A stretch of 64,000 nucleotides of DNA from Mannheimia indoligenes. Its GTDB lineage: Bacteria > Pseudomonadota > Gammaproteobacteria > Enterobacterales > Pasteurellaceae. The notes under the pieces were generated by a model. That model was not told where the DNA came from and searched no databases. It saw only the letters and a list, made by a program, of their open reading frames with translations. The stretch lies in assembly GCF_036880405.1 (NCBI RefSeq), contig NZ_JBAJJM010000010.1:79681-143680 (forward strand), read 5' to 3'. The position numbers were made by a program, and so were the translations under genes. Shown one piece after another: positions 43,461 through 52,966 of the stretch (position 1 is its first letter; every line of letters begins with the position of its first letter).

Positions 43461-46073
43461 ATGCAACCTAAAGCCAAACTAAGAAAAGATTATAAAGCAC
43501 CAGATTTCACTATTACTGACATTTATCTTGATTTTCAACTTGACCCTGATCGCACCTTTGTAACCTCAGCATTGACTGTTGAACGTAAAAACCCTGATGC
43601 GACCACCCTTCGCTTAGATGGTCATAGTTTTGATTTCCTTTCGATTAAATTTAACGGTGAACCATTTTCATCTTATGAAAAAGATGATGAATCTTTAACC
43701 TTAAATTTAGCAGAGGTAAAAGCCGATCGTTTTGAACTGCAAATTGAGACAGCCTTAAATCCTACACAAAATACCTCACTACAAGGTTTATATAAATCGG
43801 GCGACGGACTTTGCACACAGTGTGAAGCTGAGGGTTTTCGCCAAATTACTTATATGCTTGACCGCCCCGATGTACTTGCAAAATATACGACAAAAATCAC
43901 CGCTAGTAAGAGCAAATATCCTTACTTACTCTCTAACGGTAACCGTATTGCTCAAGGTGAATTGCACGACGGCAGACACTGGGTGGAATGGCAAGACCCA
44001 TTCTTCAAGCCAAGCTATTTATTTGCATTAGTGGCTGGCGATTTTGACCTCCTACAAGATAAATTCATTACCAAAAGCGGACGTGAAGTTACCTTAGAAA
44101 TCTACGTTGATCGAGGTAATTTAGACCGTGCCCCTTGGGCGATGGAGAGCTTAAAACGCTCAATGAAATGGGACGAAGACCGCTTCGGTTTAGAGTACGA
44201 TTTAGATATTTATATGATTGTTGCCGTTGATTTCTTCAATATGGGAGCGATGGAAAACAAAGGATTGAATATTTTCAACTCTAAATTTGTATTGGCAAAA
44301 CCGGAAACCGCAACCGATACCGATTATTTAGATATTGAAGCAGTTATCGCCCACGAATATTTCCATAACTGGACGGGCAACCGCATTACTTGCCGTGATT
44401 GGTTTCAATTAAGCCTAAAAGAGGGTTTAACCGTTTTCCGTGATCAGGAATTTACTTCGGATTTATGGGCTCGTTCGGCAAAACGTATCGAAGATGTACG
44501 TCTATTGCGTACAGTGCAATTTGCCGAAGATGCCAGCCCGATGGCACACCCAATTCGTCCGGAAAAAGTCATTGAAATGAACAATTTCTACACTGTAACT
44601 GTGTATGAAAAAGGAGCTGAAATCATTCGTATGATCCACACTCTATTAGGTGAAGAAAAATTCCAACAAGGAATGAAGCTCTATGTGGAAAGACACGACG
44701 GTTCAGCCGCTACCTGTGAAGATTTCGTTAAGGCAATGGAAGATGCTTCAGGCGTTGATTTAGAACAGTTCCGCCGTTGGTATAGCCAATCGGGAACACC
44801 TGAACTCACGATTTCCGATGAATATGATGAAGCTCGCAAAACCTATCGCTTGCATATTTCACAAATGACACCGCCAACGCACGATCAATTGGAAAAATTA
44901 AACTTACACATTCCATTGAAAGTCGCGTTATATGGCGAAAATGACGGTAAAAATATTCCGTTACAGTATGAATTATTAACGGTAAGTGATGTATTAGATG
45001 TTACCGCTGAGCATCAAACCTTTGAGTTCCACAATGTAACGCAACGCCCTGTGCCTGCATTATTGTGTGATTTCTCTGCTCCGGTGCGTTTAGATTACAA
45101 CTACACTACCGAACAGCTTTTAACCTTACTCAAACACGCTGAAAATGATTTCGTACGTTGGGATGCTGCACAAATGCTCTACACCAATGAACTGCGTGAA
45201 AATTTAAGCCGTTATCAGCAAAATCAGCCGTTTAGCTTCTCAGAAGGTTTAGCAGATGCTTTAACGTTCGTGTTGGATAATTCAGCCAAATCGCCTGAAT
45301 TAACCGCATTAACGCTCACATTACCGAAAGAAACTGAATTTGCTGAGTCGTTTAAAACCATTGACCCAACGGGTATTTCTCTTGTCCGTGAGTTTATGCA
45401 ACATTCGATTGCTACCGCATTGCAAGATAAATTATTCATTGTTTATAACCAAAACAAATGTGATGCTTACCAAGTGGTAGCGGAAGACATTGCTAAACGT
45501 GCGTTACGCAATGTCTGCTTAAGTTATTTAGCCTTTACTGACTTAGGTAATACCCTTGTGCATAAACATTACAATAATGCAGACAATATGACCGATACTC
45601 TAGCCGCATTACAAGTAGCAACCAAAGCTCAGCTAAGTTGCCGTGATGCGTTATTGGCAGATTTTGAGGAAAAATGGAAGCACGATGGCTTGGTAATGGA
45701 TAAATGGTTTATGATTCAAGCCACCCGCCCGGACGAAAATGTATTAGCGATTGTGCAAGGTTTAATGGAACACCCAAGTTTCAACTTTAACAATCCAAAC
45801 CGACTACGTTCATTGGTAGGGGCATTCTGCGGTCAAAACCCGAAAGCTTTCCACGCTATTGATGGCTCCGGTTATCGTTTCTTGGTAGATACCCTCATCA
45901 AACTAAATGAAAGCAATCCACAAGTGGCTGCACGACTTATTGAGCCACTCATCAAGCTTTCTCGCTACGATAATCAACGCCAAACCTTGATGCGTCGTGG
46001 TTTAGAGCGTTTACGTGAAAGGGATAATCTCGCTCGTGATTTATTCGAGAAAATCGAAAAAGCATTGGATTAG
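43461..46073 (+). CDS. pepN: Aminopeptidase N (M1 metallopeptidase)
   Basis: 870 residues, normal for bacterial PepN. Substrate-recognition motif GAMEN (FNMGAMENKGLN), zinc site HEYFHNWTGNR with the distal Glu in LKEGLTVFRD, and C-terminal helical domain. Cytosolic broad-specificity aminopeptidase. Single gene; an inverted USS pair follows it. Confidence 0.97.
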   Translation: MQPKAKLRKDYKAPDFTITDIYLDFQLDPDRTFVTSALTVERKNPDATTLRLDGHSFDFLSIKFNGEPFSSYEKDDESLTLNLAEVKADRFELQIETALNPTQNTSLQGLYKSGDGLCTQCEAEGFRQITYMLDRPDVLAKYTTKITASKSKYPYLLSNGNRIAQGELHDGRHWVEWQDPFFKPSYLFALVAGDFDLLQDKFITKSGREVTLEIYVDRGNLDRAPWAMESLKRSMKWDEDRFGLEYDLDIYMIVAVDFFNMGAMENKGLNIFNSKFVLAKPETATDTDYLDIEAVIAHEYFHNWTGNRITCRDWFQLSLKEGLTVFRDQEFTSDLWARSAKRIEDVRLLRTVQFAEDASPMAHPIRPEKVIEMNNFYTVTVYEKGAEIIRMIHTLLGEEKFQQGMKLYVERHDGSAATCEDFVKAMEDASGVDLEQFRRWYSQSGTPELTISDEYDEARKTYRLHISQMTPPTHDQLEKLNLHIPLKVALYGENDGKNIPLQYELLTVSDVLDVTAEHQTFEFHNVTQRPVPALLCDFSAPVRLDYNYTTEQLLTLLKHAENDFVRWDAAQMLYTNELRENLSRYQQNQPFSFSEGLADALTFVLDNSAKSPELTALTLTLPKETEFAESFKTIDPTGISLVREFMQHSIATALQDKLFIVYNQNKCDAYQVVAEDIAKRALRNVCLSYLAFTDLGNTLVHKHYNNADNMTDTLAALQVATKAQLSCRDALLADFEEKWKHDGLVMDKWFMIQATRPDENVLAIVQGLMEHPSFNFNNPNRLRSLVGAFCGQNPKAFHAIDGSGYRFLVDTLIKLNESNPQVAARLIEPLIKLSRYDNQRQTLMRRGLERLRERDNLARDLFEKIEKALD

Positions 46074-46083
46074 ATAACAAACC

Positions 46084-46130
46084 ACAAGCGGTTGAATTTT
46101 GTAAATTTTTTACTAAAAACGACCGCTTGT
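46084..46130. repeat. Inverted USS pair between convergent pepN and acyP
   Basis: ACAAGCGGT (46084-46092) faces GACCGCTTGT (46121-46130). Such a pair can fold and act as a terminator for either gene. Confidence 0.7.
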
Positions 46131-46133
46131 ACT

Positions 46134-46406
46134 TTAATCTCTTATCTCAAACCCCTCAAAGGTTTCCCTACCGTTATAATCACTAACGATGACTCGTTCT
46201 ACTTTTGCAGAAGGCGAGCCTTTATGTAGCCATTGTTCCAATTGAGCCATTGCCAGCTCATCTGTAGTTGCAACAACTTCTACCGAGCCATCATTACAGT
46301 TTCTCACATAGCCTTTCACTCCCAATTTTTCAGCCTCTTTTAAGGTGAAAAAACGAAAAGCAACACCTTGCACCCGACCATAAATCGAAAACCGTTTTAC
46401 AACCAT
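46134..46406 (-). CDS. acyP: Acylphosphatase
   Basis: 90 residues from the ATG at 46406 (GAGGAAA site); the longer frame passes through the oppA terminator. Catalytic loop GRVQGVAFRFF with the phosphate-binding Arg and a later Asn in YVRNCNDGSVEVV, as in the family. Hydrolyses acyl phosphates in the cytosol. Confidence 0.92.
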   Translation of the reverse strand: MVVKRFSIYGRVQGVAFRFFTLKEAEKLGVKGYVRNCNDGSVEVVATTDELAMAQLEQWLHKGSPSAKVERVIVSDYNGRETFEGFEIRD

Positions 46407-46414
46407 ATTTTCCT

Positions 46415-46454
46415 CAAAAAAATTAGGCTGCTTATTTTTCAATAAACAGCCTAA
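46415..46454 (-). terminator. Terminator of oppA
   Basis: TTAGGCTG (46423-46430) pairs with CAGCCTAA (46447-46454); on the minus strand a run of T follows (46415-46422). acyP starts just beyond it. Confidence 0.82.
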
Positions 46455-46460
46455 AAATGA

Positions 46461-48095
46461 TTATTTCACGATGTATAAGTTACGAAGCAAAATATCATCT
46501 TGTGGATCTTTTCCTTCATAGCCTTTCACGTAAGGTTTCACTAAGCGTGGATTTACATAGTTGTAAATCGGCATAATTGCAAAATCTTTCGCTAACTGCT
46601 CTTCTGCTTTCGCATAAGCAGCTGCACGACCTGCTGCATCGGTTGCTTTATAAGATTCTGCTACCGCAGCATCGTAGGCTTGGTTCTTATAGAATGCCGT
46701 ATTGTTGCTGGAATTCGATAAGAAGTACTTAATGAAGGTTGAGGCTTGGTTATAGTCTGCCGCCCAGCCAGCACGAGAAACATCGTAGTTTGCATTACGG
46801 CGTGTATCTAAGAATGTTTTCCACTCTTGGTTCTCTAATTTCACATCAACAATACCGTCAGTACCTTGTTTCCATAAGGACGAAACCGCAATCGCAATTT
46901 TCTTGTGGTTATCGTTAGTATTATAAAGAACTGTGAATTTCAGTGGGTTCGATTTGCTATAACCTGCTTCTTCCAACAATTTCAATGCTTTTGCTTTACG
47001 TTCTACCATTGGTTGTGTTGAATACGCCGGCTGCTGGATTTTATCCCCTTCGTGGATATAAGGAGGCGTAAACACATAGGTTGGAGTTTGTCCTTGCCCT
47101 AATACTTTATCGGTGATGATGTTACGATCTAAAGCTAAGTTTAATGCTTCACGCACTTTCACATTATCAAATGGAGCTCGTTTGTGGTTGAACTCGTAGT
47201 AATAGGTTGAAAGTGTTCTTGCTGTGAATACTTCATTTGGTATCTCTTTTTTAAGAGTTGCAAACTGCTCCGGTGGTAAGGAATAGTTCGTCATATCCAA
47301 ATCACCCGCACGATAACGAGCTACATCAGTTGTCGCATTAGGAATTGCTAAGAAAGTCGCTTTATTAATCACAGTTTCTTTGTCGTTCCAATAATTTGGA
47401 TTACGGGCAAAAACGATTTTCTCATTAATGATGTGATCTGCTAAAGTATAAGCACCATTACCCACTAAATTGCCTTTTTTCACCCACGCATCACCTAATT
47501 TTTCTACTGTTGCTTTATGTACAGGTAAAACAGAAGAGTGAGTTACAAGCTCCGCCGCATAAGGAATTGGCTGGCTTAATTGAATTTGGAAAGTGTGATC
47601 ATCAACCGCTTTTACTGCCAATTCTTCAGGCTTTTTCTTACCATCGATAATATCCTGTGCATTTTCAACATTTAAATAAGTTAAGTAACTTGAGTAAGGT
47701 GAAGCGGTAAGCGGATTCACCAAACGCTGCCAAGAGAAAACGAAATCGTGAGCAGTTACCGGCTCACCGTTAGACCATTTGGCATCTTTGCGTAATTTGA
47801 ATGTCCACGTTTTATAATCAGGAGTGCTTTCCCAAGATTCCGCTACCCCCGGTTGGATATTACCATCAGCATCTTTGGTTACTAAGCCTTCAAAAAGCTG
47901 ATAAGCAACTTGAGATTCAGGCACACCTTCAATTTTATGCGGGTCAAAACTCGAAGGCTCAGAGCCGTTATTAATAACAATTTCTTGTTTGTCTGCTAAT
48001 GCTGTACCTTCCGGCACTTTGGCTGCAAAAACATTAGCTGATAAGCCTAATACTAAAGAGGTGGCTAACAATGAAAGACGGAATTTTGACTGCAT
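46461..48095 (-). CDS. oppA: OppA-family periplasmic peptide-binding protein
   Basis: 544 residues with a signal peptide (to VFAAK, about residue 25) and SBP_bac_5 cluster C fold: NNGSEPSSFDPHKIEG, FVFSWQRLVNPLTASPY, LVGNGAYTL. No opp permease or ATPase genes follow, so it is an orphan binding protein; oligopeptide or murein-peptide (MppA-like) uptake with a remote transporter are both possible. A promoter-like TTGCAA-16-TAGACT lies at 48161-48188. Confidence 0.88.
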   Translation of the reverse strand: MQSKFRLSLLATSLVLGLSANVFAAKVPEGTALADKQEIVINNGSEPSSFDPHKIEGVPESQVAYQLFEGLVTKDADGNIQPGVAESWESTPDYKTWTFKLRKDAKWSNGEPVTAHDFVFSWQRLVNPLTASPYSSYLTYLNVENAQDIIDGKKKPEELAVKAVDDHTFQIQLSQPIPYAAELVTHSSVLPVHKATVEKLGDAWVKKGNLVGNGAYTLADHIINEKIVFARNPNYWNDKETVINKATFLAIPNATTDVARYRAGDLDMTNYSLPPEQFATLKKEIPNEVFTARTLSTYYYEFNHKRAPFDNVKVREALNLALDRNIITDKVLGQGQTPTYVFTPPYIHEGDKIQQPAYSTQPMVERKAKALKLLEEAGYSKSNPLKFTVLYNTNDNHKKIAIAVSSLWKQGTDGIVDVKLENQEWKTFLDTRRNANYDVSRAGWAADYNQASTFIKYFLSNSSNNTAFYKNQAYDAAVAESYKATDAAGRAAAYAKAEEQLAKDFAIMPIYNYVNPRLVKPYVKGYEGKDPQDDILLRNLYIVK

Positions 48096-48525
48096 AATTT
48101 AAGCTCCATTTATAAATAAAGACTGGGTTCAAAATAATATTTTTCAAATTAATTTTTTTAAGTCTAGGGATTATTATTTTAATTGCAAGGGGATTTTTAA
48201 AAAAATGTGATAGATATCTCCTTTTAATCTAAAAAATGATGAAAAATATGTCAAAGAAAATAGCTCTATAAACTGTAATAATGACTAGATAACTTGCTGT
48301 AACAATCCAACAAATCAGCATAATATGCTAAACATTGATTATTAAAGCTATTTTTAGCTTGATTTAACAGAATAAAAATCCTTATTTTCTGTAAAAATAC
48401 TATTTTACTTTCATTTTTTTAGTCGTTATATTCATATCCATCATTAACAAGCGGTCAATTTTGCAAAATTTTTTACAAATCTAACCGCTTGAGTACAAAA
48501 TTATCTTATTGAGTTGGACTATTTT
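48096..48525. other. Long AT-rich intergenic region between oppA and leuC
   Basis: 430 bp without an ORF. It holds the oppA promoter candidate (minus strand, 48161-48188), a small AAAGCTA/TAGCTTT-like stem near 48346-48361, and an inverted USS pair at 48447-48491. I found no leucine leader peptide and no attenuator for leuC. Confidence 0.5.
48447..48491. repeat. Inverted USS pair upstream of leuC
   Basis: ACAAGCGGT (48447-48455) faces AACCGCTTG (48483-48491), 35 bp before the leuC start, so it may lie in the leuC mRNA leader. Confidence 0.7.
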
Positions 48526-49944
48526 ATGCAGCAAGCTAGAACCCTATATCAGAAACTTTTCGATTCACACGTTGTGTATGAAGCCGAAGGCGAAACGCCG
48601 ATTATTTATATCAACCGCCACTTAATTCACGAAGTAACCAGCCCACAGGCTTTCGATGGCTTACGTGTTGCCGGTCGTCAAGTTCGCCAAGTGAGCAAAA
48701 CCTTCGGCACAATGGATCATAGTATTTCTACTCAAGTGCGTGATGTGCAAAAACTAGAAGGGCAAGCGAAAGTTCAAGTGTTGGAATTAGAGAAAAACTG
48801 TGCAGAAAATGGTATCCCATTATTTGATATCACCAAAAAACAACAAGGCATCGTACACGTGATGGGACCGGAACAAGGCTTGACCTTACCCGGAATGACA
48901 ATTGTATGTGGCGACTCCCACACTGCTACTCACGGAGCTTTCGGGGCATTGGCATTTGGTATCGGTACATCTGAAGTAGAGCACGTTTTAGCAACCCAAA
49001 CCTTAAAACAAGCCCGTGCGAAAAGTATGAAAGTGGAAGTACGTGGCAAAGTGAACCCGGGTATTACCGCAAAAGATATCGTGCTTGCGATTATCGGAAA
49101 AACCACAATGGCTGGCGGTACAGGCTATGTAGTGGAATTTTGCGGACAAGCCATTCGTGATCTTTCAATGGAAGGTAGAATGACCGTATGCAATATGGCA
49201 ATTGAATTCGGTGCTAAAGCCGGTATTGTTGCCCCTGACGAAACCACTTTCGCTTACTTAAAAGATCGTCCAAATGCACCAAAAGGTAAAGATTGGGACG
49301 ATGCGGTTGAATATTGGAAAACACTAAAAACCGATGAAGGTGCAATTTACGATGCCGAAGTGATTTTAGAAGCAAAAGATATTGCACCACAAGTAACTTG
49401 GGGAACAAACCCGGGTCAAGTTATCGGTATTGATGATGTCATTCCTAATCCTGAAGAAATGGCAGATCCGGTTACTCGAGCTTCCGCAGAAAAAGCATTG
49501 GCTTATATTGGGTTAGATCCACATACTGATATGAAAAATGTGCCTGTTGATCAGGTCTTTATCGGCTCTTGCACCAATGCCCGTATTGAAGATTTACGTG
49601 CAGCAGCGGCAGTAATGAAAGGTCGTAAAAAAGCGGAGAACGTAAAACGTATTTTAGTAGTACCGGGTTCCGGCTTAGTGAAAGAACAGGCAGAAAAAGA
49701 GGGCTTGGATAAAATCTTTATTGAAGCCGGTGCTGAATGGCGTAACCCGGGTTGTTCTATGTGCTTAGGAATGAACGATGACATTTTAGGCGAATGGGAG
49801 CGTTGTGCTTCAACCTCTAACCGTAACTTTGAAGGTCGTCAAGGACGTAACGGTCGTACACACTTAGTCAGCCCAGCAATGGCAGCAGCTGCCGCGGTAT
49901 TTGGCAAATTTGTTGATATTCGTAATGTTTCATTAAACGCATAA
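48526..49944 (+). CDS. leuC: 3-isopropylmalate dehydratase, large subunit
   Basis: 472 residues from the ATG at 48526 (MQQARTLYQKLFDSHVVYEA); the upstream in-frame start adds four residues only. Aconitase family: IVCGDSHTATHGAFGALAFG, [4Fe-4S] cysteines in FIGSCTNARIEDL and NPGCSMCLGMN. Isomerises 2- to 3-isopropylmalate with LeuD in leucine synthesis. leuA and leuB are not adjacent. Confidence 0.96.
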   Translation: MQQARTLYQKLFDSHVVYEAEGETPIIYINRHLIHEVTSPQAFDGLRVAGRQVRQVSKTFGTMDHSISTQVRDVQKLEGQAKVQVLELEKNCAENGIPLFDITKKQQGIVHVMGPEQGLTLPGMTIVCGDSHTATHGAFGALAFGIGTSEVEHVLATQTLKQARAKSMKVEVRGKVNPGITAKDIVLAIIGKTTMAGGTGYVVEFCGQAIRDLSMEGRMTVCNMAIEFGAKAGIVAPDETTFAYLKDRPNAPKGKDWDDAVEYWKTLKTDEGAIYDAEVILEAKDIAPQVTWGTNPGQVIGIDDVIPNPEEMADPVTRASAEKALAYIGLDPHTDMKNVPVDQVFIGSCTNARIEDLRAAAAVMKGRKKAENVKRILVVPGSGLVKEQAEKEGLDKIFIEAGAEWRNPGCSMCLGMNDDILGEWERCASTSNRNFEGRQGRNGRTHLVSPAMAAAAAVFGKFVDIRNVSLNA

Positions 49945-49956
49945 GAGGTATAAAAA

Positions 49957-50559
49957 ATGGCAGGTATTAAACAACATTCAGGCTTAGTCGTTCCTCTTGA
50001 TGCAGCGAACGTAGACACTGATGCAATCATTCCAAAACAGTTTTTACAAGCGATTACTCGTGTGGGCTTTGGTAAACACCTTTTCCACGAATGGCGTTAT
50101 TTAGATGCAGAAGAAACCCAGCCAAACCCTGATTTTGTGCTGAATTTCCCACAATATCAAGGGGCAACGATTTTGCTTGCTCGCAAAAATTTAGGCTGCG
50201 GATCTTCTCGTGAACACGCTCCGTGGGCATTGGCGGATTACGGTTTTAAAGTGATGATCGCCCCAAGTTTTGCGGATATTTTCTACAACAACAGCCTTAA
50301 CAACCATATGCTTCCAATCAAATTAACCGAAGAAGAAGTGGAAGAGATCTTTCAATGGGTGTGGGCGAATGAAGGCAAACAGATCCACGTTGATTTAGAA
50401 GCGATGACCGTTACCGCTGGCGATAAAGTGTATACTTTCGAGTTAGATGAATTCCGCCGTCACTGTTTACTCAATGGTTTAGATAATATTGGCTTAACAC
50501 TTCAGTACGAGCAGAAAATTGCCGAGTACGAAAGCAAAATTCCTGCATTCTTACGCTAA
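49957..50559 (+). CDS. leuD: 3-isopropylmalate dehydratase, small subunit
   Basis: 200 residues, swivel-domain subunit: PLDAANVDTDAIIPKQFL, NLGCGSSREHAPWAL. 12 bp after leuC with AGAGGT before the ATG. Forms the LeuCD heterodimer. Confidence 0.96.
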   Translation: MAGIKQHSGLVVPLDAANVDTDAIIPKQFLQAITRVGFGKHLFHEWRYLDAEETQPNPDFVLNFPQYQGATILLARKNLGCGSSREHAPWALADYGFKVMIAPSFADIFYNNSLNNHMLPIKLTEEEVEEIFQWVWANEGKQIHVDLEAMTVTAGDKVYTFELDEFRRHCLLNGLDNIGLTLQYEQKIAEYESKIPAFLR

Positions 50560-50570
50560 TTTCTCAATAA

Positions 50571-50606
50571 AAAACGGCTATAAATTTAAATTCTAGCCGT
50601 TTTTTC
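50571..50606. terminator. Terminator of leuCD
   Basis: AAAACGGCTA (50571-50580) and TAGCCGTTTT (50594-50603) stem with U-run, facing the convergent lipoprotein gene. Confidence 0.85.
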
Positions 50607-50615
50607 TATTCTCAA

Positions 50616-51080
50616 CTAGCCTTCCCGACACTCCAGCCAAGGCATACCATTTTTATAATAGGTCGATTTAAACTCTCTTGCCATTAATTCTACATAACTG
50701 CCCTCAATCGGCTGATAAGAACGATAACGCACTTCAAACTTCGTACCTCTGGCATTTAAATTAATATTCGCAATATGGTCGAACGGATACGGTTTTCCGC
50801 CATCCAGCTGGAAATAGATACCAAAATTCTCTTGCTTACGGCTCTCAGACCAAAGTGGAAAATAAGTTGCCAGATAAGAGCCATCATCTGTCGCAAAATT
50901 CTTACAGTAATAGCTATATCGTTTATAATTTTTCGGATTATTCAGCTCAGCTTGGCTGATATTCTCTTTTAAATAGCCCACCTGTGGCTTATGTTGTGTT
51001 ATTTTTGGTGATTGTGATGGCGTACAAGCAAATACCCCCATAATCATTGTTGCCACTAAGGCGATTTTAAATTTTTGCAT
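50616..51080 (-). CDS. Hypothetical lipoprotein
   Basis: 154 residues. Signal peptide with a lipobox-like MGVFAC (Cys19), then a small polar domain with two further cysteines (YYCKNFATDD and the C-terminal WLECREG). I recognise no family. It is 28 bp downstream of the DUF2301 gene on the same strand. Likely outer- or inner-membrane anchored. Confidence 0.65.
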   Translation of the reverse strand: MQKFKIALVATMIMGVFACTPSQSPKITQHKPQVGYLKENISQAELNNPKNYKRYSYYCKNFATDDGSYLATYFPLWSESRKQENFGIYFQLDGGKPYPFDHIANINLNARGTKFEVRYRSYQPIEGSYVELMAREFKSTYYKNGMPWLECREG

Positions 51081-51107
51081 AAAAATTCCGATAAAATAAT
51101 ATAAAAA

Positions 51108-51614
51108 TTACACCTGATATTTGGTTTTATCACCAATATCAAAATGTAGCGGCATTCGCCATTTTTGAATACTTAACACTAAAAGTAACAAGCCACAAAT
51201 CACGCTTAGAATTTGAACAATAAAATGCCATTCCAACGCAAATGCTCCCCATAAAATAGCCACTAGAATCGGTTGGAAATTCAAGCCAAATACTCTAAAA
51301 CAGAAATATTCCTTATAACTTAATCCACCAATCACTAACAGCATTGCTCCTAAGGCTAATAATGGAAAATCAAAGATGTAGAAAAGTAACCCTAACCACA
51401 CAGAAAACTGGAAAATCAGGCGGAATGTTTTGTCATAAAGATGTAAAGACGAAGCCAACATCGTACCTGCCACCAGTAAGCCAAGTTGAGCCGTTGATGT
51501 GTAATAAGGCAGCAAAAACAGCATTAATGTGGCTAATACAAAACCGCTACGATAAACAATGACAGTTAAATAATCCCAAAAATCCATTGGCGATTTGATA
51601 TGCGGATCTGCCAT
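51108..51614 (-). CDS. DUF2301-like integral membrane protein
   Basis: 168 residues from the ATG at 51614 (GGAGAAAG site). About five to six membrane segments (VIVYRSGFVLATLMLFLLP, LGLLVAGTMLASS), with a short cytosolic tail. Function unknown. It follows dusA by 17 bp, probably cotranscribed. Confidence 0.7.
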   Translation of the reverse strand: MADPHIKSPMDFWDYLTVIVYRSGFVLATLMLFLLPYYTSTAQLGLLVAGTMLASSLHLYDKTFRLIFQFSVWLGLLFYIFDFPLLALGAMLLVIGGLSYKEYFCFRVFGLNFQPILVAILWGAFALEWHFIVQILSVICGLLLLVLSIQKWRMPLHFDIGDKTKYQV

Positions 51615-51631
51615 AACTTTCTCCTTAAACA

Positions 51632-52609
51632 TTAGCCGATAAATGCCAGAGCTTGCTCTACCACTTCTACGCCAGCCCCTTGTTTAGTGGCATTTTCACT
51701 TAAATGACGACGCCATTGTCTCGCCCCTTTACAATTTTGAAATGCCCCAAGCATATGGCGAATAATATGATTTAAATAGACACCTTTTGCCAGCTCTCGT
51801 TCAATATAAGGGAACATCTTTTCCACCGCTTCTTTTGCCGTTACAAGCGGTCGATTTTCGTTAAAAATTTGCAAGTCGATTTCGCCTAATAGAGACGGAT
51901 TTTGATAAGCCTCACGACCAACCATTACGCCATCAACAAATTGCAAATGTTGTTTAATTTCCTCGATGGTTTTAATGCCACCATTAATGCTGATATTCAG
52001 GTGTGGAAAATCACGTTTTAGTTGGTAAACACGCTCATAATCCAGCGGTGGAATTTCACGGTTTTCCTTCGGACTTAAACCTGTCAGCCACGCTTTACGG
52101 GCGTGGACGATAAAATCACTGCTGAATGGCTGCACTTTTTCGATAAAATCACACAAAAATTCATAGCTGTCTAAATCGTCAATCCCAATACGGTGTTTGA
52201 CGGTAACAGGAATTTCGACCGCATCTTGCATTGCTTTAATGCAATCAGCCACCAAATCAGCTTTTGCCATTAAACAAGCCCCAAACATTCCGTTTTGCAC
52301 ACGGTCTGAGGGGCAGCCCACATTTAAATTAACTTCCGTATAACCTCTCTCTTCCACCAATTTAGCACAATGAGCAAGCTGAGTAGGATCGCTTCCACCT
52401 AATTGCAATGCGACAGGATTTTCACTTGGATCATATTCCAGCAAATCATATTTAGCGTGAATGATCGCCGGAGCTGTAATCATTTCCGTATAAAGCAAGG
52501 CATTTTTACTAAATTGACGATGAAAATAACGGCAGTGGCGAGTTGTCCAATCTAACATTGGAGCAACTGAGAAACGCCCTCGATAAAATTGTTGAGTATT
52601 CGTATCCAT
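51632..52609 (-). CDS. dusA: tRNA-dihydrouridine(20/20a) synthase DusA
   Basis: 325 residues, FMN TIM barrel: SVAPMLDWTTRHCRYFHRQ, NLNVGCPSDRVQNGMFGACLM (catalytic Cys), IVHARKAWLTGLSPKENRE and INGGIKT are the DusA-type signatures. Reduces U20/U20a in tRNA. An inverted USS pair lies upstream at 52622-52667. Confidence 0.95.
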   Translation of the reverse strand: MDTNTQQFYRGRFSVAPMLDWTTRHCRYFHRQFSKNALLYTEMITAPAIIHAKYDLLEYDPSENPVALQLGGSDPTQLAHCAKLVEERGYTEVNLNVGCPSDRVQNGMFGACLMAKADLVADCIKAMQDAVEIPVTVKHRIGIDDLDSYEFLCDFIEKVQPFSSDFIVHARKAWLTGLSPKENREIPPLDYERVYQLKRDFPHLNISINGGIKTIEEIKQHLQFVDGVMVGREAYQNPSLLGEIDLQIFNENRPLVTAKEAVEKMFPYIERELAKGVYLNHIIRHMLGAFQNCKGARQWRRHLSENATKQGAGVEVVEQALAFIG

Positions 52610-52621
52610 AAAATCAAAATA

Positions 52622-52667
52622 AAGCGGTTAAAAAAGTGTAAAAATTTGCAAAAAGACGACCGCTTGC
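52622..52667. repeat. Inverted USS pair upstream of dusA
   Basis: AAGCGGT (52622-52628) faces ACCGCTTGC (52659-52667) with a TTTGCAAA-like middle; it is in the dusA 5' region. Confidence 0.65.
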
Positions 52668-52769
52668 AACGTATAAAAACAGGCTGATATCATACTCGAA
52701 AAAGAAAGCCAAACATAGTTTTATCAAGGCTTTATTAGTTTATTGCACACTTTTGAAACAAACGACAAA

Positions 52770-52785
52770 ACACAACATCTAGTGG
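52770..52785. promoter_or_regulatory. NrdR box 1 of the aerobic RNR operon
   Basis: ACACAACATCTAGTGG is an imperfect match to the NrdR consensus (ACACWATATAWTGTGT), centred at 52777.5, exactly 32 bp from box 2. Confidence 0.65.
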
Positions 52786-52801
52786 TTAGACCATAAAATA
52801 A

Positions 52802-52817
52802 ACACAATATATTGATA
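52802..52817. promoter_or_regulatory. NrdR box 2 of the aerobic RNR operon
   Basis: ACACAATATATTGATA, a near-consensus NrdR box with the same left arm as at nrdGD. Centre 52809.5. It lies about 120 bp upstream of the promoter at 52895, so a second promoter near the boxes is likely. Confidence 0.75.
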
Positions 52818-52894
52818 TAAAAATTTACAAAATTATTTTCCTTTATAAATCAATAAGCTAACAAAAACGACGTAAAAAGGTTGTTTGTCAAGTC

Positions 52895-52922
52895 TTGTCT
52901 TGAAACTTTTTTTGCATACAAT
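52895..52922 (+). promoter_or_regulatory. Candidate promoter of the aerobic RNR operon
   Basis: -35 TTGTCT (52895-52900), 16-bp spacer, -10 TACAAT (52917-52922), 45 bp before the nrdB ATG. Confidence 0.5.
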
Positions 52923-52966
52923 CATCTCCCAGATTGAAATCAAACTTTAAGATAGAGCCTAAGAAT

